From Bacteroidota bacterium (GTDB lineage Bacteria > Bacteroidota > Bacteroidia > Chitinophagales > Chitinophagaceae), in NCBI GenBank assembly GCA_023433345.1, contig JAEZDA010000102.1, positions 1 to 30,600 on the forward strand: DNA of 30,600 nt, read 5' to 3'. Positions 24,137 to 30,600 of this stretch are shown piece by piece. Position 1 is the stretch's first letter, and every line of letters begins with the position of its first letter. The notes beneath the pieces were generated by a model. That model did not search any database and was not told the origin of the DNA. It saw only the letters and a list, made by a program, of their open reading frames with translations. The position numbers and the translations under genes were made by a program.

Positions 24137-24612
24137 TCAAAGAAGAGAAACTTCTTTTCAGCATTTTCAAAATCTTTCCAATGCTTTACATCTGCCTGCA
24201 CGGAAAAGATTGCACAGGTAGGCATATTGTCAATTATAATATCATTTGTCAGAGAGTTTGCATAGTCAGTAATGCCGGGGTTGTGAGAGAACAGCGCCGC
24301 GCTTTTTATTGAATCATCAAGCCAGGACACAACTTCTGCAAATGTTTGTGTGGAGGCGAGGTAAAGGCCCTCTACATAAATTATTTTTTCTTCCTTCACT
24401 CCAAATTCCTTGCAGAAAAATTTGCATGTTTTCTTTGCACGTTTGGCGGGGCTCGATACGAAAGCGTCAATATGGTGAACTCTTTTGAAAAGTCGTTTGG
24501 CCATTTCCGGTGCATCTCTCAGCCCGCGTTCATTCAGCTTCCTGTCGAAATCAGCGACATCAGTATTTTCCCAACTGCTTTTTGCATGCCTTATCAGGTA
24601 TAATGTTTTCAC
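24118..24612 (-). CDS. sixA: SixA-type histidine phosphatase
   Basis: A compact 164-residue phosphoglycerate-mutase-superfamily phosphatase. The catalytic His is H9 in the RHA motif LIRHAKSSW. The second active-site Arg probably lies in SSPAKRAKKTC, and the second His in LFSHNPGITDYANSL. The size and motif layout match SixA, which dephosphorylates phosphohistidine on phosphotransfer proteins in E. coli. In Bacteroidota the natural substrate is unknown. The start is GTG at 24610-24612, giving MKTLYLIRH in the usual place. It overlaps the end of the EamA gene by 19 bases. Confidence 0.88.
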   Translation of the reverse strand: MKTLYLIRHAKSSWENTDVADFDRKLNERGLRDAPEMAKRLFKRVHHIDAFVSSPAKRAKKTCKFFCKEFGVKEEKIIYVEGLYLASTQTFAEVVSWLDDSIKSAALFSHNPGITDYANSLTNDIIIDNMPTCAIFSVQADVKHWKDFENAEKKFLFFDYPKRL

Positions 24613-24670
24613 TTTTTAAATTTAGGAAAGCCTCACGAAAAATTATATTTTCGGCCGTTAAATTGAAAAG

Positions 24671-25012
24671 ATGAAAAGGAATTTTATTTTGATGCTCATG
24701 GCAACAGTTGCCTCGCTCACCTATTGCACATCATCAAAGAAGGCTGCATCAAAGCCCGCTGCAGTAACTTATGAAGAAAATATTCAACCGGTAGTGGCTG
24801 CTTCTTGCGGTCCCTGTCACCTTCCGTCAAAAGGAGGAAAGAAACCACCACTGGAAAGTTATACTGATGTTGCCTATAATATTGATGAAATAATCAGGAG
24901 AATAGAGATGCACCCGGGCCAGAAAGGATATATGCCGATGAAAAAGGATCGACTGAGCGACAGTGCCATAAACCTTTTTAAAGATTGGAAAAGTGGCGGA
25001 CTGTCAAAATAA
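24671..25012 (+). CDS. Lipoprotein c-type cytochrome domain protein
   Basis: A lipobox-like LTYC gives a lipidated C19. The mature part holds a single haem-attachment motif CGPCH (residues 46-50), preceded by YEENIQPVVAASC, the usual first helix of cytochrome c domains. GYMPMKKDRLSDSAINLFKDW supplies a likely axial Met and the final helix. At 113 residues it is a one-haem, membrane-tethered electron carrier or sensor. No oxidase or dehydrogenase gene is adjacent, so its partner cannot be named. The ATG at 24671 is the natural signal-peptide start. A terminator follows the stop. Confidence 0.88.
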   Translation: MKRNFILMLMATVASLTYCTSSKKAASKPAAVTYEENIQPVVAASCGPCHLPSKGGKKPPLESYTDVAYNIDEIIRRIEMHPGQKGYMPMKKDRLSDSAINLFKDWKSGGLSK

Positions 25013-25023
25013 ATTATAAAGTA

Positions 25024-25053
25024 AAAGGCCGGCTGAAATCAACCGGCTTTTTT
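25024..25053 (+). terminator. Terminator after the cytochrome gene
   Basis: GCCGG (25028-25032) pairs with CCGGC (25043-25047), extended by a G-T pair and A-T pairs into the six-T tract. It lies 11 bases after the stop. Confidence 0.8.
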
Positions 25054-25256
25054 ATGTCATTGACTTTACCCGCATTCTGAAGCTCTGAAGTAAGGTGTTT
25101 TCATAGCCATCAGCAACGGCCATGCTTCCGCGGCATTCATCATCGTCAACAGACTGCCTCTATATTTAATAATTGTGCCATAACCGAAAGTCGTTTGCTA
25201 AAATTCATTAACAATTTTATGAGCAAGCAAGCACTAAAGATGAAACAAGTTTAAAG

Positions 25257-25264
25257 TATTTTCG
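25257..25264 (+). promoter_or_regulatory. Promoter-like element TATTTTCG before the DUF3817 gene
   Basis: The same TATTTTCG variant as at 17890, 14 bases before the ATG at 25279. It could drive the DUF3817, DUF1801 and nuclease genes, which are spaced by about 10 bases. Confidence 0.4.
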
Positions 25265-25278
25265 CAAAAAATTTTAAC

Positions 25279-25593
25279 ATGAATAAGGGTGTGAATGCAT
25301 TGAACAGGTTTCGTTGGATTGCTATCGTGGAAGGAGTATCTTACCTCTTGTTGGTTTTTGTGGCGATGCCCTTGAAATATTTTGCAGATCAGCCATTGCC
25401 TGTTAAGTACCTTGGATGGGCTCACGGAGTTCTGTTCGTGGCGTTTTGCATTTTGCTCCTCGGAGCGTGGGCCGAAAGAAAATGGTCTTTCTGGAAAGCT
25501 ACTTTGGCCTTTCTCTCCTCTCTTGTTCCTTTCGGAACGTTTATCTTCGACAGGGAAATAAAAAAAGAACTTCAAAAAGCATCCGCAGTATAA
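25279..25593 (+). CDS. DUF3817 membrane protein
   Basis: A 104-residue protein with three hydrophobic segments. RFRWIAIVEGVSYLLLVFVAMPLKY at the start and LGWAHGVLFVAFCILL in the middle, with the invariant-looking GxxHGxLF, are the DUF3817 pattern. SLVPFGTFIFDREIKK at the end is also typical. It is an inner-membrane protein of unknown function. It starts the trio DUF3817-DUF1801-nuclease, with a 9-base gap to the next gene. Confidence 0.9.
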   Translation: MNKGVNALNRFRWIAIVEGVSYLLLVFVAMPLKYFADQPLPVKYLGWAHGVLFVAFCILLLGAWAERKWSFWKATLAFLSSLVPFGTFIFDREIKKELQKASAV

Positions 25594-25602
25594 ATAAACT
25601 TT

Positions 25603-26076
25603 ATGGCAACGAAATCTGTTAGTGCAGTGGAAAGTTATCTTGAGCAATTGCCTGATGAAAGAAAGCAGGCGGTTACAAAACTCCGCAACACTATTCTTAA
25701 GAAACTGCCTAAGGGCTATAGTGAAAACCTGGCATCCGGAATGATCACCTATTCGGTTCCACTTTCTATTTTCCCTGAAGGATATCATTGCACCCCAGGG
25801 CAGCCCTTGCCTTTCGTTATGCTGGCTAATCAAAAAAATTTCATCGCCATTTATCATATGGGAATTTATGCCGAGCCAAAGTTGTTGAAATGGTTCACCG
25901 ATGAATTTCCAAAGCATGCGAAGAAGAAATTGGATATGGGAAAAAGTTGTATACGGTTTAAAGATGTGAACGATATCCCCTATGCTTTAATCGGCGAGTT
26001 GATGACGAAGATGAGCGTGCAGAATTGGATTGACACCTATCAATCCGCTTTTAAAAATGAAAAACAAGGCAAATAG
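25603..26076 (+). CDS. DUF1801 domain protein
   Basis: A 157-residue soluble protein. VESYLEQLPDERKQAVTKLRNTILKKLPKGYSENLASGMITYSVPLS is the N-terminal half of DUF1801 (YdhG-like), with LANQKNFIAIYHMGI, LDMGKSCIRFK and IPYALIGELMTKMS in the expected order. The family's function is not established. The 9- and 10-base gaps to its neighbours indicate one transcript. Confidence 0.9.
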   Translation: MATKSVSAVESYLEQLPDERKQAVTKLRNTILKKLPKGYSENLASGMITYSVPLSIFPEGYHCTPGQPLPFVMLANQKNFIAIYHMGIYAEPKLLKWFTDEFPKHAKKKLDMGKSCIRFKDVNDIPYALIGELMTKMSVQNWIDTYQSAFKNEKQGK

Positions 26077-26086
26077 AATTTCAGTG

Positions 26087-26866
26087 ATGAAAAGATTTAT
26101 AACTCTTTCATTGTTGCTTCTTCCATTTGCAGGTTTTTCCTGGGGTGTGTTGGGCCACCGCGTCATCGGGGAAGTTGCTGAAACCTACCTGAGCCACAAA
26201 GCCAAAAGCCGTATCAAAAAAATACTCGGTAGCGAATCAATCGCAATGAGTAGCAATTGGGCTGATTTCATAAAGTCTGATTCATCCTACAATCATTTTT
26301 CTCACTGGCATTACAATAATTTTCCCGGCGGATTGAATAAAGAAGATTTCTACAATTTTCTTCGAACCGATTCAACCGAAGGTGCATACAGCGCTTTGAA
26401 ATTTCTAAAGAGCGAATTGGTGAGGAAGGACCTGCCGCTCGAGAAGCAGGCCGTGTACTTAAAATTGTTGATACATTTTGTTGGTGATATGCATCAACCG
26501 CTTCATGTGGGGCGAAAGGAGGACCTTGGCGGAAACAAGATCAGGGTGATGTGGTTTAATGATAACGTTAACCTCCACCAGGTGTGGGACGATAAACTGG
26601 TGAACTTTCAGCAACTCAGTTATACAGAATATGCACATGCAATTAACCACCCTACTCCGGCTCAACGTAAGCAATGGAGCACTTCCTCGTTGGAAGATTG
26701 GTTTTATGATTCGTATGAATCTGTGCAAAAAATTTATGCAGGTGTTTCACCCGAACAGAAGCTCGGCTACCGTTATAACTTTGATAACATCGCCATGCTG
26801 AACGAACAATTGCTGAAGGGCGGAGTGAGGTTGGCCGGGTTGCTGAATGAGATCTACGGGAAGTAG
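26087..26866 (+). CDS. S1/P1-type nuclease
   Basis: A secreted zinc-dependent nuclease of 259 residues. Cleavage of the signal peptide after FS would expose W19, which is the N-terminal metal-binding Trp of this family (WGVLGHR). Further trinuclear-zinc ligands are recognisable: H24, the Asp of SNWADFI, HFSHWHY, LLIHFVGDMHQPLHVG, LGGN and LHQVWDDKL. All appear intact. It should degrade single-stranded DNA or RNA in the periplasm or outside, perhaps for phosphate and nucleoside scavenging. The ATG at 26087 begins the signal peptide; earlier ATGs at 26030 and 26057 lie in DUF1801. A heptamer-like repeat starts right after the stop. Confidence 0.92.
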   Translation: MKRFITLSLLLLPFAGFSWGVLGHRVIGEVAETYLSHKAKSRIKKILGSESIAMSSNWADFIKSDSSYNHFSHWHYNNFPGGLNKEDFYNFLRTDSTEGAYSALKFLKSELVRKDLPLEKQAVYLKLLIHFVGDMHQPLHVGRKEDLGGNKIRVMWFNDNVNLHQVWDDKLVNFQQLSYTEYAHAINHPTPAQRKQWSTSSLEDWFYDSYESVQKIYAGVSPEQKLGYRYNFDNIAMLNEQLLKGGVRLAGLLNEIYGK

Positions 26867-26895
26867 TTTAGTTAGTAGTTTGTAGCCGTCAGTCG
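26867..26895 (+). repeat. Degenerate heptamer repeat after the nuclease stop codon
   Basis: TTTAGTTAGTAGTTTGTAG (26867-26885) starts directly after the stop and matches 17 of 19 bases of the head at 21593-21611, which also starts directly after a stop. A 7-base rhythm (GTTAGTA, GTTTGTA, GCCGTCA) continues to about 26895. Confidence 0.7.
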
Positions 26896-26911
26896 TTTAC
26901 TCTTTTGCATT

Positions 26912-26947
26912 AACCTGTACCTCCGTACCTCTGTGGATCTCCGTAAC
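26912..26947 (+). repeat. CTCCGTAC-type octamer words
   Basis: Three to four diverged octamers follow each other: ACCTGTAC, CTCCGTAC, CTCTGTGG, ATCTCCGTAAC. They are non-coding and lie in the 163-base gap between the nuclease and amidotransferase genes. Confidence 0.55.
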
Positions 26948-27004
26948 CCAAAAAATCCTAATTAAAAAGCAAGAGTTTAAAAAATATGGGTTTTGGAACA
27001 GATC

Positions 27005-27034
27005 ATCACATTATCAAATTATCACATCATCAAT
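27005..27034 (+). repeat. ATCA-octamer repeat overlapping the amidotransferase stop
   Basis: ATCACATT, ATCAAATT, ATCACATC and ATCAAT run with a period of 8. The final unit contains the stop codon of the minus-strand amidotransferase gene, so the repeat abuts the gene end exactly. Confidence 0.65.
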
Positions 27035-28877
27035 AGCCCCTCACATTCTTCCCTTCCATAAAATTCATGAATGCGCGGTTACAAACGCGGTTGCCGCCTT
27101 TTGTTGGGTAGTTGCCGGTAAAGTACCAGTCGCCCGTATTGTTAGGGCAGGCTTCGTGTAATGATTCGATCCTTTGAAAAATTACGTCTACAGGAATTTC
27201 AAAATTGTCAGGCGTTATTAGTTCAGCGATCTTGTTGGTGATCTCTTCGAGTGAAAAAGGTTTATAAACCTGTTTCACCACATTCTCCTCATCAAGTTTG
27301 TTATCCCTTTCCATTTCCCTGCACCTTTCAAGAAGCGAGGAAAGATGGTCGCCCATATTTCTTTCCTGAATAAGTTTCATCGCTGCGCGGAATGCAATAA
27401 AATCACCCATCTTACTCATGTCTATTCCATAGCAGTCAGGATAGCGAATTTGGGGAGAAGAGGATACAACTATTATGCGTTTCGGTTTTAATCTTCCAAG
27501 CATGCGTACGATGCTTTCCCGCAGCGTAGTGCCGCGAACGATACTGTCGTCAATTATAACAAGCGTATCTTCCCCCGGGCGCACAGTTCCGTAGGTGATA
27601 TCGTACACGTGTTGCACCATTTCATTTCGGCTGCTGTCTTCTGTAATGAAGGTGCGGAGTTTTACATCTTTGATGGCGATCTTTTCGATCCTGATCTTTC
27701 GATTAACCATCTCCGTTAGTTTACCTCCATCAAAATCATCTCCCCAGCTCAGTATTCGTTCCACTTTTATTTTATTCAGGTAATCTTCCGCTCCTTTAAT
27801 TAAGCCATAGAAGGCGGTCTCTGCAGTGTTAGGGATAAAGGAAAAGATGGTATTTTTCAGATCGTAGTCGACTGCTTCGAGAACTGTGTTGCTCAAATGG
27901 TAGCCGAGTGCTTTTCTTTCTTTATAAATTTTTTCATCACTACCGCGGGAGAAGTAGATCCTTTCGAAACTGCATGCCTTTCTTTGCTGTGCAGGAACAA
28001 CTTGTGTTACCTCGTAAGATCCGTCAGCATAAGCAAGCAGGGCCTGCCCTGGCATAAGCTCCTTCACTTCGTTTTCTTCAAGATTAAACGCTGTTCGTAT
28101 CGCTGCTCTTTCGCTTGCCGCCACTATCACTTCGTCGTTGATGAAATAATATGAAGGGCGAATTCCATGTGCATCACGGAGCACGAAAGCATCCCCGTTG
28201 CCAATGATCCCGGATACATGGAAGCCCCCGTCGAATAAGGGAACAGATGCCTTCAATACATTAAGCAGGTTTAATTTCTCCGGAGACTTTTCATCTTCCA
28301 AAACCAGGAAATGGTATATCACTTCCATCATCGCTGCGAGGTCGCTTGACTTATCGAATGAATCGGGTTCGATATTAATAAGTCTGAATAATTCACCAGT
28401 GTTAACGAGGTTGAAATTACCTGCAAGTGTAAGGTTGCGGGTCGGGATGGTATTTTTCTTAATGAAAGGATGGCAGAATTCAACTTCGTTTTTCCCCTGG
28501 GTGCCGTAACGCAGGTGGCCCAGCAACACTTCTCCCATTACCGGAATATGGCCCTTCATCAATCCGGGGTGATGCTTGATTCCCGGTTGAAGTTTTTCAA
28601 TTTCATTTATTTCATTCCATATGCGGGAGAAAAGATCTGATAAGGATTGTGCGTGATTACTTCTGATGCGGTAGAGAAATGGATAACCTGGCTCTGTGTT
28701 CAATTTTACGGCCGCAACCCCGGCGCCATCCTGACCCCGATTGTGCTGTTTCTCCATGAGGAGGTACAACTTGCTGAGCCCATAAAGTACGGTATTGTAT
28801 TTCTGTTGATAGTAACTGAACCGCTTTCTTAACCTGATAAATGCAAGGCCGCATTCATGCCTGATCTGGTCGCTCAT
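27030..28877 (-). CDS. purF: Long, divergent PurF-type amidophosphoribosyltransferase
   Basis: A 615-residue protein, about 120 longer than ordinary PurF. RHECGLAF places the glutaminase nucleophile at C9, after an eight-residue propeptide. The N-terminal Ntn domain continues with EKQHNRGQDGAG, GHLRYGTQG and LAGNFNLVNTGEL. The phosphoribosyltransferase site has the PRPP loop TLVIIDDSIVRGTT (438-451). Differences are notable: the usual PxPDSG reads IPNTAETAF, the segment before RTFI (about 345-410) is longer and lacks KNRY, and the C-terminus is extended. C302, C482, C577 and C599 may bind an Fe-S cluster. It may be the main PurF or a paralogue with another role. A TAATTTTGC promoter lies 15 bases upstream. 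Confidence 0.82.
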   Translation of the reverse strand: MSDQIRHECGLAFIRLRKRFSYYQQKYNTVLYGLSKLYLLMEKQHNRGQDGAGVAAVKLNTEPGYPFLYRIRSNHAQSLSDLFSRIWNEINEIEKLQPGIKHHPGLMKGHIPVMGEVLLGHLRYGTQGKNEVEFCHPFIKKNTIPTRNLTLAGNFNLVNTGELFRLINIEPDSFDKSSDLAAMMEVIYHFLVLEDEKSPEKLNLLNVLKASVPLFDGGFHVSGIIGNGDAFVLRDAHGIRPSYYFINDEVIVAASERAAIRTAFNLEENEVKELMPGQALLAYADGSYEVTQVVPAQQRKACSFERIYFSRGSDEKIYKERKALGYHLSNTVLEAVDYDLKNTIFSFIPNTAETAFYGLIKGAEDYLNKIKVERILSWGDDFDGGKLTEMVNRKIRIEKIAIKDVKLRTFITEDSSRNEMVQHVYDITYGTVRPGEDTLVIIDDSIVRGTTLRESIVRMLGRLKPKRIIVVSSSPQIRYPDCYGIDMSKMGDFIAFRAAMKLIQERNMGDHLSSLLERCREMERDNKLDEENVVKQVYKPFSLEEITNKIAELITPDNFEIPVDVIFQRIESLHEACPNNTGDWYFTGNYPTKGGNRVCNRAFMNFMEGKNVRGY

Positions 28878-28892
28878 AGTGGAGATTGAGCC

Positions 28893-28901
28893 GCAAAATT
28901 A
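28893..28901 (-). promoter_or_regulatory. Amidotransferase promoter, -7 element TAATTTTGC
   Basis: On the minus strand this reads TAATTTTGC, a perfect TAnnTTTGC element, 15 bases before the ATG at 28877. The spacing equals that of cysS and of the barrel gene at 30042. Confidence 0.6.
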
Positions 28902-28907
28902 GTCAAA

Positions 28908-28921
28908 TAGTTTGTAGTCGG
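28908..28921. repeat. Single heptamer-family word upstream of the amidotransferase gene
   Basis: TAGTTTGTAGTCGG shares TAGTTTGTAG with the repeat at 26876-26885 and GTAGTCGG with the array at 21723. It is too short to stand alone and is listed only for its similarity to those arrays. Confidence 0.45.
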
Positions 28922-29328
28922 AGGTCTTTAATCGGTGTTGTCTGATAAAAGAAATGAGAGCCTTTGCAAACTATATCGGTTTAAATTAGAATAGAATTTT
29001 ACAGGCAAGGCGGACCTTTTAGGCTTCGAAGTTTCTTTTGTCACGGAGTTCTTACGCTGAGCTGGTGTGATTTTCAAAATGTTTGAAACTCTTTGTGAAC
29101 TGATTATTTATCTGTGAAGCTTTGTTGCAATCCTTGTACTGAAGCATGGAATATGGCTGAAAAGCGAACCTGCAGTAAAAGTGTGCGACGCAACTGAAGT
29201 ACAATAGAGGTATGCTGGCGATGCCATAAAAATTCTCAATTCCGAACCGTGCAGTTTTTATTAAATGAAGTTTAAAACTGATCGACTGGACCTGCATCCG
29301 TTAGCTTGCAGTTTGAACCGCAGGCCGC

Positions 29329-30042
29329 TTACAGCCCGCTGATCGTGATTCCAACCTGCAGGGGGTTGATCTCCGGAGCTACGCCGTCTTTGAAGAGATT
29401 GGTAAAAGAGTAGGAGCCAAACAATCCAAAAATGCCGTATCCCGCGCGCAATGTGCCGGAAAGCCGGGTAGAATTGAAAAAGGTTTTTGATGATTGCTTT
29501 TCAATAAAGTTGTTAACCGTGTTGCCGGAGCCATTGCGTAATTCCTTTCCCTTTGTTTGAGCTTTTAGCATGGTGCCCAACTTTACGCCAAGCGCTATTT
29601 TTACTGCATGATTAGGATCGGCAGGTTTGCTCATAAAGCGGAACTCCAAAGGAATTTCCAGGTAGGTGGTGGCCAGTTTGTATTTTTTAAAATGAAATGC
29701 TGTATCAAGATTAACAAAGGGCAGTGTTTGCGAAGTTGAAGTAATGTCAACTTCCATTCTTTTAAAAAACATATTGCTTGTGGAAACACCGAGCCCAATG
29801 CCCACACTAAGTTTTGGATTTCCTTTGAAAGGTTTATCCAGCATCAGGTAGATATTCGCGCCACGGCTCAGGCCTTTCATGTGGCTGTCGATACTGTCTG
29901 GCGCACCCGTCCAATGATCTGTTGCCAGTTGAATCATCACATGATCTGCCGCGCGGTTGCCGAGGTTAGGCATATTTTTTTTCTGTGCCGAAACGTTGAA
30001 AGCAAGTGTAAGCAGCGCAAACGCAAACAATATTTTTCTCAT
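29329..30042 (-). CDS. Outer-membrane beta-barrel protein
   Basis: A signal peptide (MRKILFAFALLTLAFNVSAQ) is followed by about 217 residues of alternating amphipathic strands. Examples are DHVMIQLATDHW, ANIYLMLDKPF, KLSVGIGLGVST, TTYLEIPLEFRFM, AVKIALGVKLGTML and LRAGYGIFGLFGSYSF. The chain ends PLQVGITISGL. This fits the PorT-like or porin-family barrels of Bacteroidota; I see no plug or enzymatic domain. The function is unknown. It has a perfect TAGTTTTGC promoter element 15 bases before the ATG. Confidence 0.82.
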   Translation of the reverse strand: MRKILFAFALLTLAFNVSAQKKNMPNLGNRAADHVMIQLATDHWTGAPDSIDSHMKGLSRGANIYLMLDKPFKGNPKLSVGIGLGVSTSNMFFKRMEVDITSTSQTLPFVNLDTAFHFKKYKLATTYLEIPLEFRFMSKPADPNHAVKIALGVKLGTMLKAQTKGKELRNGSGNTVNNFIEKQSSKTFFNSTRLSGTLRAGYGIFGLFGSYSFTNLFKDGVAPEINPLQVGITISGL

Positions 30043-30057
30043 AAATAAGTAATGGCG

Positions 30058-30066
30058 GCAAAACTA
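30058..30066 (-). promoter_or_regulatory. Barrel-gene promoter, -7 element TAGTTTTGC
   Basis: On the minus strand this reads TAGTTTTGC, matching TAnnTTTGC, and ends 15 bases before the ATG at 30042. Confidence 0.6.
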
Positions 30067-30232
30067 CTTGCCTCCTGGTTAATGAAAGGTTAAAGCCAGG
30101 TTCTAAAACCGGGCGCAAATGTAATGAATATTGACTTAGATGGGCCATAAGCAGGCAGGGACGGAAACCAGCTCATATGCGCGGGAATGCTATGGCATAA
30201 TTTTTTTTTACAGGATAGGCAAAACCTTGAGT

Positions 30233-30600
30233 ATGCAAAACAGAGACAACAATATCATTCCTGAGAACTACACTGGTAAAGCGGTGGATATAGCGCATTT
30301 TAGAACGGAGGAAAGTGTTGAAAAAGCGATAAGAGTATTTTCAGCTATAAAGTCAACTTTTTTACGTCCCGGAAAGTGGCGAAGTGTAGCAGGAAAAGCA
30401 ACCGCGGAATTTGAGATCGATTCTCTTCTGGGCAAAGACGGCGAAATAAAGGAGGGTGATTTTATAAAGATTGATATACCCGGCCCCGGTCCGTCTAACG
30501 GTGAAGGATATGATTGGGTACGAGCGGAAAAGGTACTGAAGAACGTTATTGATGGCGCTGATGAGAGTGTTTTTATTCAGTTGCGGGCCTGCCCGGATCC
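30233..30600 (+). CDS. Hypothetical protein, 3' end outside the window
   Basis: An open frame of 122 codons from ATG at 30233 to the window edge, with no stop. The product starts MQNRDNNIIPENYTGKAVDI and contains KWRSVAGKATAEFEIDSLLG and DFIKIDIPGPGPSNGEGYDWV. I recall similar IDIPGPG...GYDWV proteins annotated as hypothetical in Chitinophagaceae, with no known role. There is no signal peptide, so it is probably cytosolic. Codon use resembles the neighbours, which supports a real gene truncated by the window edge. Confidence 0.75.
   Translation, partial: MQNRDNNIIPENYTGKAVDIAHFRTEESVEKAIRVFSAIKSTFLRPGKWRSVAGKATAEFEIDSLLGKDGEIKEGDFIKIDIPGPGPSNGEGYDWVRAEKVLKNVIDGADESVFIQLRACPD

Larger units (their letters stand above)
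28878..29328. other. 451-base non-coding region
   Basis: It contains the amidotransferase promoter (28893-28901), one degenerate heptamer word (28908-28921) and TTTTGTCACGGAGTTCTT near 29036. On the minus strand that sequence resembles the CTCCGT words at 26912. A possible 81-codon minus-strand frame at 29052-29297 has no recognisable features. I see nothing else. Confidence 0.6.

Noticed and set aside
25234..25917. Minus-strand frame of 227 codons
   Set aside because: It lies opposite the DUF3817 and DUF1801 genes, both of which are recognised families. Its product has no plausible domain.
29052..29297. Minus-strand frame of 81 codons
   Set aside because: It has an irregular composition, no signal peptide or motif and no promoter element, and it lies in a spacer with repeat fragments. 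It is probably chance.

Overview
The window reads as chromosomal DNA of a member of the Bacteroidota, most likely Chitinophagaceae or a near relative. Three things point there: the gene families (DUF4369/TlpA-type thioredoxin, bacterial GH3 enzyme, rhomboid with a DUF6576-like tail, PorT-like barrels, long PurF-type amidotransferase), the near absence of Shine-Dalgarno sequences, and repeated TAnnTTTG(C) promoter elements just upstream of start codons. No rRNA, tRNA, CRISPR array, transposase or phage gene is visible. I regard most of the window as ordinary core and near-core chromosome.

Layout. 1-1018: a zinc-ribbon protein and recX. 1015-2510: convergent small genes for a Cys-rich copper-storage-like protein, free methionine-R-sulfoxide reductase and an AlkA-type DNA glycosylase. 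2508-10144, nearly all on the minus strand: cysS, a membrane-anchored EEP-family phosphohydrolase, a lipoprotein with two copies of an unusual HGxPGHxC motif, small genes and one plus-strand VOC protein, two adjacent rhomboids (one apparently without the catalytic serine) and rlmD. 10271-14403: an envelope group of TlpA-like thioredoxin, parvulin-type isomerase and beta-barrel protein. 14407-18674: metF, then lptB, a GH3 enzyme and a fabG-like reductase. 18913-21592: a small exported protein, a SulP transporter and a beta-carbonic anhydrase, probably a bicarbonate uptake unit. 21593-22114: a 522-base non-coding block with heptamer arrays and three terminator hairpins. 22115-26866: recA, an EamA transporter, a SixA-type phosphatase, a lipoprotein cytochrome c, DUF3817, DUF1801 and an S1/P1 nuclease. 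26867-30600: a repeat-rich spacer, a long divergent PurF-type amidotransferase, an outer-membrane barrel protein and a gene running off the end.

The genes cover DNA repair and recombination (recX, recA, AlkA), envelope biogenesis and quality control (lptB, SurA-like isomerase, thioredoxin, rhomboids, barrels), one-carbon and nucleotide metabolism (metF, PurF-type), translation (cysS, rlmD) and inorganic carbon supply. Packing is tight, with several convergent genes overlapping or sharing stop codons.

No clear new multi-gene system is present. The most unusual signals are a family of 7-bp-periodic GTA-starting repeats, two copies of which begin directly after stop codons with the same 19-base head; the predicted non-catalytic rhomboid; the HGxPGHxC lipoprotein; the divergent PurF-type enzyme; and very short, sometimes identical, distances between promoter element and start codon.
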